A stretch of DNA of 64,000 bases from Rhynchopus sp. YZ270_cl-10 (Eukaryota > Euglenozoa > Diplonemea > Diplonemida > Diplonemidae). A model generated the notes under the pieces. It made no database searches. It was not told the DNA's origin and saw nothing but the letters and a program-made list of their open reading frames with translations. Positions 21,394 to 31,349 of this stretch are shown here, piece by piece. The stretch spans positions 2,170,001-2,234,000 of the forward strand of contig OZ037833.1 of the NCBI GenBank assembly GCA_964035575.1, read 5' to 3'. Numbering within the stretch: position 1 is the stretch's first letter; each line of letters starts with the position of its first letter. The translations under genes and the position numbers were made by a program.

Positions 21394-21681
21394 CGAGAGC
21401 CCTGCACACGAATAAAAAAAAAAAAAAAAAAAAAAAATCGAAAGGTGAATGTCTCGCGGGTACACACATCAAAAAAAAAAAAAAAAATTGATGAGAATTG
21501 GGCCTAGGAAGAAGAGGGGAAGAGAGGAAGTAGAAGTGGGTACTTTTTTTTGTTACACAGACACCATATAAAAGAACACGACGCCTGTCAGTGACAACCA
21601 GGGGCTCCGCTACCGTATAAAGTTCTGTTGCGGCGCAACAGAAGTCTGAAAATTTTCAAAAAAAAAAAAAAAAAAAACCAT

Positions 21682-22188
21682 GGTTGAACCACGAGAGTAC
21701 CATGGGGAACTGGGTTGCTGACCGCACCATCCAGGCTGTACCTCAATTTTTTTTTGCCTGCGGCGCCATTTTTCCTTTTTTGCTCCGCAAAAAAGGATTC
21801 GATGTGTGACTCTGTGCTGTAAAAAGCTAGATTTTTACACTCTTCCCTAAATTTTTTTTCGCCTGCGGCGCCATTTGTTTGATTTTTTTTTTTGCTTCGC
21901 AAAAAAGATCGGGTCTTTTGTTTGTGCGCTCAAAGCCGGGAAAACAAAAAGGTGAAAAAATGTGTTAAACTGAAGTACGGTTGTTGTGGTTAATTGAGTA
22001 CTCAAAGAAAACAAGCAAGCTTCTGTTTTTTTCAATCCGTTTTGTTTGCCCTGCAGCGCTGCCTCCAATCTTTTTAGAATTGACAACAAGTTGTTTTATC
22101 AAAAAAAAAAAATACAGTTCCCTATGTTCCCAATGTCCCTGGTCAGCAGTGCTGAAAAATTTTTGGGCACAAAAACAGCTGACCCCCT
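21682..22188. repeat. Compound repeat, copy 2, with about 200-bp insertion
   Basis: 21682-21906 matches 20946-21170 and 22113-22188 matches 21183-21260. The intervening 21910-22110 has no counterpart in copy 1, so either copy 2 gained it or copy 1 lost it. Confidence 0.75.
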
Positions 22189-22419
22189 ATTTGGAAATCT
22201 GAATCCCTGGATAAGACACTGGCGCAGGGTGAAAAAAAAACACCCGCAACAGAACTCAAAAAAAATCTGAAAACGTAGCGGAGGGGCTGGTGACAACCAA
22301 AAAAAGAAAAAAAAAAACGCCATTTTTTAAGATGGCGCACCCTTACAGAAGTTGAGAAGAATTGCTCTCTGACCTATTCGAGACCGTACTTAACAAGATT
22401 TTTTTTTTTTCTTTTTTTA

Positions 22420-22482
22420 GATAAATTGTTGGAGTAGTGCAGTTGCCTCGGTTGTGTTGCCACAGTTGTGCAATCTCCACTG
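22420..22482. repeat. 65-bp dispersed repeat, copy 3
   Basis: Same unit as 14414-14479. Here the last part (TGCAAT...TCCACTGTC) is partly duplicated again up to about 22510. Confidence 0.85.
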
Positions 22483-23189
22483 TCAAGGGATTATGCAATA
22501 TCCACTGTCTTTTAGAGGAAATCTCGAAAAGGAAAATCATACAATCATATCTTCAGAGCAAAGAAAGTGGAGAAGATAAGCCATTTTTTTTTGTGGGGCA
22601 TCTTCAACTTCCTGGAGGGGGGGAGGGTTAAATACAATACCCAGGTATTGTATTTAACTCCAGCAATTCGTTACCGCATATAAAAAAGAGATCTAAAAAA
22701 GGAGGAAAGAAAAAAACACAGAAAAAAAGGTGAGGGCGAGGCAGTGGGGGGAGGGTGGGGGGGAAAGAAATATGAGAAACACAAGGTGAGGTTTGTGCGG
22801 AGATGGGTTTTTATGGCCAAAAACCAATCATTCATTGAGTCAATTGCACAATGATCCCTCTGACTGTTGTAGTTCCTTCGCTATATTTTTTTCTCACCGG
22901 TTTTGTGGGTAAGAACAAATCAAATCTCAAATTGGAGATGCGGGATGCATTATAGGCACAACCCTGATTTCGTTCCCAAAAAACGACAAGAAAAGTTGAA
23001 CCTGAATGCGACGCTATGCACATTTACCACAAAAACGGGAAAACAAACTCAGCGAGACGTGACGTTCGTAGAATCGACAAATCGCGCCCCCTTTTCCCCC
23101 CTCCCTTGCACAAAACCCCTTCGACGTCAAAAAAGGTAGACCCTCCTGCTATTACACACTTCACTTTTACGCTGGGATTTGCAATGCGA

Positions 23190-23570
23190 TTAATAATTCT
23201 GTGTGTCCAACGGGGTTGGTGTGCAGCAGCAGAAACCAGGGTCTACTGAGCGTATCCGAAGCTCGCGAGACTGTTGACAGAGAGCGCAGGGAAGACAGAG
23301 GAAGGTGGCGGTGGTGTCTTGTGTGCAGCCGCCCACGATGCCGTAGGTGTCACGCAGCTTACCCCTCTGTACACAGGCCAGGATGCACGGAATGATGGGG
23401 ATTACGTATGACGCGGAAATCAGCAAACAACACGGCCAATTGGCGTCGTTGGTCCTCCCTTGTAAGGCCGAATCCATACGTGCCAAAGCGCAGGGACTGC
23501 AGACGCATACATCACAGCAGATGCCGGTGTCTTCCATACAGCCACAAAGCTCGTAGCCCCATTTTGACAT
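23190..23570 (-). CDS. PLAC8 (Cys-rich) family small protein
   Basis: 126 residues; the whole protein is one PLAC8/DUF614 domain. The start MSKWGYELCGC matches the family opening, in which a Trp and the first Cys pair follow the initiator closely. Seen in order: a CCDVCVCSPC cluster (18-27), a hydrophobic segment at about 47-66 with PCC and PC motifs, then LRDTYGI..GGCTQD and CLPCALCQQSREL, the typical C-terminal CxxCxxxQ...E signature. Family members are membrane-associated and act in metal resistance, Ca2+ transport or organ-size control; which applies is unknown. It stands alone in a repeat-rich region. A pyrimidine-rich tract ending CAAAG about 20 nt upstream is the likely trans-splice acceptor. 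Confidence 0.85.
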   Translation of the reverse strand: MSKWGYELCGCMEDTGICCDVCVCSPCALARMDSALQGRTNDANWPCCLLISASYVIPIIPCILACVQRGKLRDTYGIVGGCTQDTTATFLCLPCALCQQSRELRIRSVDPGFCCCTPTPLDTQNY

Positions 23571-23590
23571 TGTATGACTTTGTGGTGAAC

Positions 23591-23635
23591 CTTTGAAAAG
23601 TTGTGTTGCAGAGAGAGTGAGAGGAAGAAGGTTAA
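23591..23635 (-). promoter_or_regulatory. Likely trans-splice acceptor, PLAC8 gene
   Basis: A pyrimidine-rich tract (TTCTTCCTCTCACTCTCTCTG, then CAACACAACTTTTCAAAG) ends with AG at 23592-23591, giving a 20-nt 5' UTR. Spliced-leader use is inferred. Confidence 0.45.
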
Positions 23636-24090
23636 AAAAGAGTCGCTTTTTTTGAATAGACGAAAAGGGTAGAGAAATAGAAACATACAAAAAGGTTCGA
23701 AGCGGCTGAATACAATTTTTGCACTGTCCGCCGCTGTGGGGGTTTGAGTTAGCGTGGTCGGGAACGACTTTACATAGCTTGACCCGAGCCCATCATGGCG
23801 AATCACTACAGAGCATCAGGTTTGTTCCTTTACAAAACAAAACAGAAAAGAAGAATAGCTACGATGATACGGATGTATCATCTCGTTGTACAATCAGCAC
23901 TGCTTGTAAAAGACGTGGCAGCGTACAGGTAGGGGGAAGTACAAACGCCTCTGTGGATGCAGGCACCGAAACATTATATACAAATTTAGGAAAGTTCTAA
24001 GACGAACCGAAGCAGTACTTAGTCACCTCAGAGGGAATAGAGTTTGAAAAATACAGTTAAAAATAGAAATTTTAACACTCATCACACGAT

Positions 24091-24240
24091 AAAACCCATG
24101 GGAGAGGTTGTGGTGAAACGCACACACCTCGACCTGTTTGGTGAGGAGTGGCTCTGCAGCGCGGTTCGTCCCTAGAGCGCAAAGTGTGTTCAAAGTGCGT
24201 TGTTTCTATTTCCTCCTTCATTTCATGAGGTGACAAAAAA
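24091..24240 (+). repeat. Dispersed ~150-bp repeat, copy 2
   Basis: Counterpart of 318-471, with scattered substitutions and small indels. Same orientation on the plus strand. Confidence 0.7.
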
Positions 24241-24438
24241 TAGAAACTAACTTCCGGTTCTGAATAAAAAGAAAACAATGAAAAACAACTTTTTCGTTTA
24301 TCGCTCCGCAAGCTTGTTGTGTTTTTTCGCTGAAGTGTGTGTTGTATGAGAGAGAAAAAATAATGAGTGAGAAAACACAAGCTGGCGGGCATGCACCTTC
24401 CGTCGTTTCTATTTCCTATTGTCAAGTACCTTGATTTA

Positions 24439-24478
<40 letters not shown>

Positions 24479-24573
24479 TCTGCCGAGGATTCCCATCCCG
24501 CTGTGGAGTAGTAAAGGGAAATACTGAAACAGGGGTATGGTCCATCAAATCTATATGTTCCACTACTGCTGGT

Positions 24574-27534
24574 TTACATCACAGAGAACCCCACTTTTGT
24601 TTGGGTTGTTGGACTGCAAACTCCGAATAGCGCAGATTTGTCTGGTTTTGCGTATGCACTTGTTGGGGTAACACAGTGAGATCGACGCGACCCGCCCGAC
24701 GAATATGAGGCTTGCGATTTGCACAGGTCGAGGGGGGCTTTTAGACATTCCTCTCGTTTGGCCTGGTGTTTGGGTATCTTTCTGTCTCCTTCTGGGTCTA
24801 ATTCGGGGACAGGGACAGGCTCCTGCACGAGAGACGCAGCGACCTTCCTTCGATGAGGCGAGAGGGAGGGGCTGCATCTTGTGAGTTCTGTGGGGAGGGG
24901 CACCGAGGGAGAGAAGACGGCCTCACGGAGGTTAGAGCTGGAGGGTGAGCAGATCGAGGGTGCACGCGGGCTGCAGCATGTACTGGAGGTGTCGAAGCGA
25001 TCGGAGCGTAGGGAACGTCGCATGCTCAACGCTGCGTCGCCCGACATGCATATGCTGCCACGCACCGTGACAGGCCGCTTCTTCTGTGTAGACTCGCTGC
25101 TCGCAAACGAAAGGTCCAACTGCTTAATCCACTCAAACGGATGCTCCTGGTCCCCACCCGGATCGCTCAAAGCATCGATGTCGACATTATCCGGTGGATC
25201 CTCCTCTCCCTTCCCTTTCGAAGAATCCCAATTAGTACTCACCGACCGTTCATTGAGCTTCTCGGCAATGTGGTCAGAGGACCCCAAGTGTTTTATCTCA
25301 CTCGCACTCATAACCCTCCCGACAAAACCCCGCATTGCCTTTATTCGCGCAGTAGCGCGCTTTTGGATGCGTTTATAGACCTCTGGGAACTGATCCATTA
25401 TGACGCGGAACTTTGAGTCTCTGAGGACGAGGAGGTTGCAGAAGGATATCGTTTGGACGGTGGCGGTGCGGCGCACGTTTGCGATGAGGGAAATTTCGCC
25501 GAAGATGGAGCCAGGACCTACCTCGGCCTCAACGATGCCTGCACGGAGGACCTGGCACCTGCCGTGGCGGATGAAGAACATCTCTGCACCTGTGTCGCCT
25601 TCTTGAAACACTACGTAGTTGGGTGGCAGCACAACAGACGTGAGGCACTGCTGCAGTGCGTACACCAAAGCGTCGTCGTCGTCAAGGCCCTTCAGGAACT
25701 GCAGCTTCCCAATAGTGTTCCTGCCTGTGACAAGGTCGACAGACACCTTCAGCTGTGTAGGTAGGTCGTCCAGTACATCCTCATCAGAGTGGATCTGCGA
25801 AGTGGTCCGAAACAAGTGTTTATGATAAGAAAGCACGTCATTCATAAACGACTGCGGCAACCGATCCGAATTCACCTCATGTCCAATAATCTCTTTCACC
25901 TCCTGCAGCACCTGCTCAAACTTCGCAACATGGCTCCGTATCGCCAGCGACGACGCCACCACAGCAATGATCACTGCATACGTGAAGACACCGCATATCG
26001 TCGTGAACAGCGAGCACAGCAGCTGCGCGTCGTGCGTTGGGAAGTACCCCCTGCTCAGCCCCGCCATCGTGTTCACGGCATACGAAAAGCACTGCAAATA
26101 CTGCAGGACCACCGGCAGAGTGGAATATGCACGAATTGTGAGTGCTTGAAACGTGTGCTCGTCGCCAGCGTGGAGGCACAATAGGTGAAATATGCAGGCA
26201 ATAACATGTGCCACAATTGCCCACGTGTGCATTGCATTGAATATTCTCCACCACCGAGGCCCCAGGAGCGACCGGAAGCATGTTCTGAAGAGACTTTGGT
26301 TCTTGAAGACTAGAAGCATCTTGTTCATCCTGAACACTGGCTGGTTCCATTTGATGTAGTCCGCTGGGAGGGCGATCAATACGTCGAACACAAACTGCCT
26401 GCTGAATACATAATGATACACACGGGGTTTGAGCGAGTACAGCAGGTGGAGGTCTGCCTCCTTAGGGATGAAGGCCGTCAGCGCCATGTAGGCGTAGAAC
26501 ACTACGTCGGACGTAAGCAGCACTACACGCAGCTCCGGCATGGGGTCGCCGTCCTTGAGGAAGGATATCTCAAACAGCGAACCAAATACCTGCAGCTGGA
26601 TGTACAGGAACAGAAGGTAGCTGAACTGCACTGAGTACCATTGCAGAAGACTGTCCAGCCAATGCTCCTTCTTTTGCTCGTCCGACAACATTGCAGTGTT
26701 CTTCGAGTTTGTCTCGCGGATGGCTGCGGATGCGACACAGATGCGGAGCTCCATCATCCAGATGTCGAAACGCTCTTCTTCTGCAGACTTCTGGCTGTAC
26801 GTGAACATGGAGATGAACTCAATCACGTTCATCCGCCCGTTTTTGTCTACATCAAACTCCGCAAAGCCGTCTTCGATCTCTTGCAAGGTGTGGTGCAGGC
26901 CCAGTTCAACGAGCACCTCTGCGACCTGCGCGAAGGTCATTTCGTCTTGCATGGTGTTGTCATACTTCTTCCAGGCACGCACCACTTCGTCAGGGGTTGT
27001 GCCTGTTTGCGCTGCCAGGGCGCAGGACAGCTTCACGATAGAATGGTACTCGATGAAACGCCCATGCGTCTTGAAGTCTTCGTACACCTCTTCGAAGTGC
27101 GTGAAGGTAACGTGCCCTGTTCTGCCGCGGTCGATCGCGTGGAAGAACTCTATTTCTTCGAAGCCCTCCATCTGAACACCTAAACAGTCAATCAGGAGGC
27201 ACGTCTCTGTGTAGTCCAGATAGCCCTTCCGCGGTGCTGTGTCGAACACAAAGAAGAGCTTCTGCAGAATCGACAGCTGCTCTGTGCGCTCTGTGCCTTC
27301 GAAGTACGTGTTCGTGATGTCTCCGTCTTCTGAGACCTCACGACTCCGCATCCCCACAGAGATCGAACTTCTTGAATGAGGAATATACGCATGGCTCAAC
27401 CGCTCCGTAGGAAAACACACACTACTAGACGAGAGCCGCGACTGTCCACTGGTCGGTGTGATCGATGTGAACGCCGCCGTAGGAGCCTGCATTGTGTTGC
27501 TCTCCGCGCTACGTGCCAAAGGATTATCCGCCAT
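24574..27534 (-). CDS. EF-hand, cyclic-nucleotide-binding ion-channel-like protein
   Basis: 986 residues. The ATG at 27534 is chosen because upstream in-frame sequence is low-complexity and pyrimidine-rich. Domains in order: Ser-rich N-terminus; EF-hand region at about 90-245, with a canonical Ca2+ loop at 228-239 (DVDKNGRMNVIE) and two weaker hands; a CNG/HCN-like six-segment membrane region at about 300-530; and a cyclic-nucleotide-binding domain at about 612-720 with FGE (678-680) and RRTA (688-691), the phosphate-binding cassette residues. A disordered Ser/Pro tail follows. The pore loop is odd: where K+ or CNG channels carry a TVGYGD-like filter it reads NTMAGLSRGYFP, and a regular arginine S4 is not evident. 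It may be a non-selective channel or a pore-less cNMP/Ca2+ sensor. Confidence 0.85.
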   Translation of the reverse strand: MADNPLARSAESNTMQAPTAAFTSITPTSGQSRLSSSSVCFPTERLSHAYIPHSRSSISVGMRSREVSEDGDITNTYFEGTERTEQLSILQKLFFVFDTAPRKGYLDYTETCLLIDCLGVQMEGFEEIEFFHAIDRGRTGHVTFTHFEEVYEDFKTHGRFIEYHSIVKLSCALAAQTGTTPDEVVRAWKKYDNTMQDEMTFAQVAEVLVELGLHHTLQEIEDGFAEFDVDKNGRMNVIEFISMFTYSQKSAEEERFDIWMMELRICVASAAIRETNSKNTAMLSDEQKKEHWLDSLLQWYSVQFSYLLFLYIQLQVFGSLFEISFLKDGDPMPELRVVLLTSDVVFYAYMALTAFIPKEADLHLLYSLKPRVYHYVFSRQFVFDVLIALPADYIKWNQPVFRMNKMLLVFKNQSLFRTCFRSLLGPRWWRIFNAMHTWAIVAHVIACIFHLLCLHAGDEHTFQALTIRAYSTLPVVLQYLQCFSYAVNTMAGLSRGYFPTHDAQLLCSLFTTICGVFTYAVIIAVVASSLAIRSHVAKFEQVLQEVKEIIGHEVNSDRLPQSFMNDVLSYHKHLFRTTSQIHSDEDVLDDLPTQLKVSVDLVTGRNTIGKLQFLKGLDDDDALVYALQQCLTSVVLPPNYVVFQEGDTGAEMFFIRHGRCQVLRAGIVEAEVGPGSIFGEISLIANVRRTATVQTISFCNLLVLRDSKFRVIMDQFPEVYKRIQKRATARIKAMRGFVGRVMSASEIKHLGSSDHIAEKLNERSVSTNWDSSKGKGEEDPPDNVDIDALSDPGGDQEHPFEWIKQLDLSFASSESTQKKRPVTVRGSICMSGDAALSMRRSLRSDRFDTSSTCCSPRAPSICSPSSSNLREAVFSPSVPLPTELTRCSPSLSPHRRKVAASLVQEPVPVPELDPEGDRKIPKHQAKREECLKAPLDLCKSQASYSSGGSRRSHCVTPTSAYAKPDKSALFGVCSPTTQTKVGFSVM

Positions 27535-28432
27535 TTGCAACAAACCCCCTTTCACACAATTACCATTTAGGAAGAAGAGAAGGAGAAGGTGGGGGGAGCG
27601 GGGACGGGGGGGGGGGAGGTACTGTGGGGTGTTTGGTTGTAAAGGGGAGAGAAGAGGGGGATATTTTCCTCCATTTTGTCTTTTTTTTTTGGGTTGTCGC
27701 AATTTAAGTGGGAGACGAGGGGGAAGGGCTTCTCTTTGTGGGGAGTGCGGGTGAGCTACAAATATAAAAAAAAACATAACATTACAAAAAAAAATGGTAA
27801 GAGAGAGTAGTTGTTGCAGGCACCTCCGACTGACCCACTGTACGATGCCAGCCCCAGACGAACGCACAAACAAAATACACAAAAAAAAAAGCGGTACTTT
27901 CTGTTCTGCCTTGAGCAAGAAAAGATGGATGCACTCAAAAAAAAAAACCCCCCCCCTTCTCCCCCACACCTCTTTTCACAACTATATTCACACCTTTTCT
28001 TTCGAAGAAAAATACATGGGGCTGTCCATAGGGGTCACTGCACAAAAAACTCTGCGAACAAACCCATTTTATTTTTCGACATTTTTAAAAAACAACTTGG
28101 GGGGGGGGTATCTATGTTTTCTTTGCACAAAAAAAAAAAAAATGAGTTGGAAAGATGAGTTCAATCACCTCTTTTTTTACTAAAACTTGAAAGATGAATC
28201 TGCCACTCATACACACCCATCAACTGGAAAAAAGAAGAGAAAAAAAGAGAAAAAAAACTAGAGGCAATCCGAAAGAGAGAAATCTTTGAAAAGAGAATTT
28301 GAAAGTGCAAACGCCTCGCTGGGCACCACAAGACAGCACTCATTGGGATGGGGGGAACACAATATCTAAAAAGCCACCAAAAAAAAACCCCCCTACTTTT
28401 CCCTCTCTCTTTCTCCTTTCCACTCCTTTCCA
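27535..28432. other. Spacer between channel gene and phosphatase gene
   Basis: Homopolymer-rich, with mini-repeat modules near 27808-27868 (GCAGGCACCTCC...GATGCCAGC) and 28296-28335 (AAAGTGCAAACGCCTC). It contains the channel gene's 5' region (first AG after the pyrimidine tract near 27552) and the phosphatase 3' UTR. No gene was seen. Confidence 0.55.
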
Positions 28433-30928
28433 CTACGAGGAAAAGAGCGACTTCTCAAAGTCGCCTGCATGTCGCGCAAGCTCTGACTCTTGCCCTGGAC
28501 CATCCTGTTTCAAGCGCCCACCAAGGCCGTATCCACCGGGTTCTCCTGAAGCGCGTCTCCCTGCGTTCGGGTCGCTTCGTGGGGGGGAAATGGAGCTGCT
28601 GCTGGGAGGAAGGGGGAGAGAGAGAAGGGTGAGATTGGTGTTTGTGTTTGATAACTAATAGGGGTATATAGGGGTAATTCTTGTGTAATATGGCCCCCAA
28701 GGTGTTTGTGTTAGTGTTCCCGAGTGAGTAAGTGGCAAAAAAGTAATAAAATACAACCTCGGTTGCAAGTTCAAGATTCTGAAATAGATTCCCAGATCTC
28801 GAGTGTCCGTTTTGAGGGGAAGTTTGTAATAAATCGAAGCCTTTTGAGGGTTAACGGTAGTATTTTAAGGGTGAATCAGGACACAAAAAATATCAGGTGG
28901 AAGGAGGAAGGCTTCAGACCATAGCACGTAAGTTACCAAAGAAAAAAGAAAAGGCAATGGGATTGGGGGGGAAAATTATACCTTCGTATCAACGCCGGCG
29001 TGACGCTGGAGGAGGGGAGCCCCACCCCGAGGTTGTTCTCACGGCCGTCCTGATAGGACTGCTGTGGGTTGACTGCTGGCTGTGACCGCATTCTCTTGGT
29101 TTGCTCGGTCAGCTTTGCGAGCATCTGAATTGGTGTTATTGTACACATTGACATAATTTTAGGATGCACATATTAGAATCACACTTTTTGATACCATCTT
29201 CATTATTTTCCAACGCTTTTAACCGCAAAACATCATAAAAACCCCATCCCCCATCCCCCATACCGAAAGAACCGAATCCCTTTGCCCTTGCGATGCATCT
29301 CTGTAACCCCCTGGCATCCCTGGGAGCGGCTGCGCTGTGTCTGCCTGCAGGGTTCTTGCTGGCGGGAATGGAGAGGACCGTGCCGTCTGACGTGGGTGCG
29401 GGAGACCTACCCCTGGAGAGGGGGGCGAGCGGGAGCGTATGGTGCCACCTCCTACACTAGCACCTCCGTATATGGCATCACGATAACGGTCCAACCCAGC
29501 GGCAGAAGGCGCGCCAGCTCCGTACTGTCTCTCAGGCGGTGGTGGTGAGAACGTCTTCGGTTCGTACCCCACCTGCGGTGCAGGCGGCAGCTGCTCTGGG
29601 TATGAAGCGTACACCTGCGGGGGTGGCGGGATAGCGGCGTACTCTCGTACACTCTGTGGTGACCCCCCTCCCGCTCCTCCGTACACAGGCGGACGGTTCG
29701 GCTGTGTTCTGCTCCCAATAGTGGTTGAAAGAGGCATAACCGATTCAGAAGGCATAGGATTAACACCAGTCAGTGGCGGCCCAATTCCAAAGCCCGTAGC
29801 ATGCAGAGGTGAAGAAGGAGGTGAAGGTGGCAGAGCCGGGCGTGCAGAAGGGGACCGTCTCAAAGCGGTGTCTACGTGGACGCCGTTCTGCAGGGAGTGG
29901 GTGGGGACAGCCTTCACAGGGCTGACCATAGACCCGCTGGGGTCTTGGAGCATGGACTGATGTCCGCCTACGCTTCCATTGACCAGGCTGTTGTTGTAGT
30001 TGCTCGGCCGTCCGCTGAACCCCTGCTGATGCTTCAACACCATCCTTTGAAACTCTCGATTCAACCCGCAAACCAAGAATTGGTACTGCAGTTTAGTTTT
30101 GACCATTCCAGTGCGTTGATATTTCAGCATTTTGACAACCTTTTTGACATTTATCTCTTTTTCTAATGAAAAAAGCGCGAGACAAACGTGCATTGCGATG
30201 AACACCCCAGTTCTCCCTACCCCGGCTCCGCAGTGGACGAGAATAGGGTTGAGGAGCGACTCTTGCCGCTTTCCTAGGGTGAGGATTATGTTCATGAGAC
30301 CTACTGTGTTGCGGGGTAGGCCTTCGTCGGGCCAGCCGATGAACTGGAACATTGTGATGTCACGGGAGATGCGGTTTTCGGAGTTGGTCAGAACCATGTT
30401 TCTGATGATGACGTCCTCACCTTGCGACATCTTCGTCAACCGCACTGTGTACGACGACGACGGCCGCAGCACCCTCTCCTGGCTCTGCGGGTAATATATT
30501 GCAGAGTTGTGCTCATTCGTGAGCATCACAATGAACGACACGCTGCACTCCGCGATCATCCGCCAAAAGTCGCCCACCGTTGAGTCGAGAGGTGCCTGCG
30601 TCGCAATGTAGTTGAACGGCAGGTCAAACAACGACTGTGCGTCGATGTAATTTGCGTTGATGTAGGTGTTGTCGTTGTTCCCCAGCTCGTCAATGTGGAT
30701 GCGGGTTTTGTCGTTCGGGAGAACTGTCTCGTTTCTGTTTTTGGAACGGTTGATAGGCTGGCGGCCGGTGTGAAACTCATCTGGGTTATCACTCATTTCA
30801 TAGTCGACCTCTAAAAGCTCGTTAAACTCATGGTCCAAAGGGTTAATCCCTCCGGGTCCTGACGGCTGCAGAAGCGACTGTACATAGCGTTTGTACTGCG
30901 CCGCGAACTTCGCCTGCCAGGCGCTCAT
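28433..30928 (-). CDS. Receptor-less protein tyrosine phosphatase, upstream copy
   Basis: Removes phosphate from phosphotyrosine; predicted cytosolic. Minus-strand exons are 30928-29264, 29124-28982 and 28601-28433, giving 658 residues. The introns are GT-AG; the last join is phase 2 and reads cleanly into a Ser/Gly-rich end and a TAG stop. The catalytic domain is residues 1-300: WPDEG loop (199-203), P-loop VHCGAGVGRTG with Cys233 and Arg239, Q-loop QYQF. The phosphotyrosine loop reads KNRN rather than KNRY, which would alter substrate depth. A Pro/Gly-rich tail of about 350 residues follows, possibly for SH3 or WW ligands. The acceptor TTTTGTATTAG touches the ATG, so the leader would sit directly on the start. 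Its tandem copy is at 31350-32408. Confidence 0.87.
28602..28981 (-). other. Proposed intron 2 of the phosphatase gene
   Basis: The donor AAG|GTATAA is at 28981 and the acceptor, after a long pyrimidine tract, is CCTCCCAG ending at 28602; 380 nt, phase 2. The downstream exon stays open for 56 codons to TAG. Confidence 0.6.
29125..29263 (-). other. Proposed intron 1 of the phosphatase gene
   Basis: The donor is TCG|GTATGG at 29263 and the acceptor ATTCAG ends at 29125; 139 nt, phase 0. Without splicing the frame ends 14 codons past the donor in a low-complexity run, whereas the next exon keeps the Q/P/S-rich composition of the tail. Confidence 0.6.
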
Positions 30929-31349
30929 CTAATACAAAAGTACAAAAGGAATGCAAACTAAAGGTGCATGTATTTGTGTGTAATATTCGCTTTTTTTTCG
31001 CCTTTGAGGAGGAGGAGTCGGTGTTGAAAGAAAAAAAAAAAATGAAACTTTGCCAAAAAATGCAAACACCTTCTTAGACGCAGAGAGAAGGGAGTGCAGT
31101 TGATAGTGCAAATGCCTCAGAGGAGATGAGAGAGGCAGGTACTGACACTCCGTGGGGTTATCGAACCCCTTGGGAGATGCTAACAGAGAAACTGTAAGCA
31201 GGTATACACAGTCATTTCCGAGGAGAAGAAGTGGGAGGAGTGAAGACAAAAACAAGGTGGATTGTGAGGGGAAAAAAAAGCTTTTTTTACCTGCGCCCGA
31301 TTCCCGCTCCGCCACCCATTCCTTAATACATCAGCGGGATGTAAAAAAG
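30929..31349. other. Spacer inside the phosphatase tandem duplication
   Basis: Most of 30929-31250 is repeated at 32409-32690. It includes a mini-repeat module (31103-31145) with CCGTGGGGTTATCGAACCCC. Relative to the second copy it has about 85 extra bp between GTGTGTAAT and GCAAACACC. Confidence 0.65.

Larger units (their letters stand above)
12561..23189. other. 10.6-kb gene-poor region rich in repeats
   Basis: No gene with a recognisable product was found. The contents are homopolymers, mini-repeat modules of several families, a foldback element (13281-13379), a CAAGTACTTG cluster (13491-13611), three copies of a 65-bp repeat, and hairpin/TIR elements between about 19.4 and 22.4 kb. Modest minus-strand open frames (for example 15754-16122 and 20526-20852) have no domain signature; a decayed gene cannot be excluded. 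Confidence 0.55.
23571..24573. other. Spacer with three repeat modules
   Basis: Beyond the PLAC8 5' region it holds, in order, the GGATGCAGGCACCGA module (23936-23969), the CGAAGC...AGTCACC module (23999-24031), the 150-bp repeat copy (24091-24240) and an A37 run (24440-24476). No coding-like frame was seen. Confidence 0.6.

Noticed and set aside
31155-31176. T-arm-like GGGGTTATCGAACCCC (also near 32555, 15305 and 9445)
   Set aside because: The loop has eight bases and no remaining tRNA body is present. Treated as part of a dispersed repeat.
31288-31319. Possible first exon MGGGAGIGR ending in a donor-like GTAAAA upstream of the first PTP
   Set aside because: Joining it to the ATG-proximal acceptor gives an immediate stop, and the second PTP copy has no equivalent.
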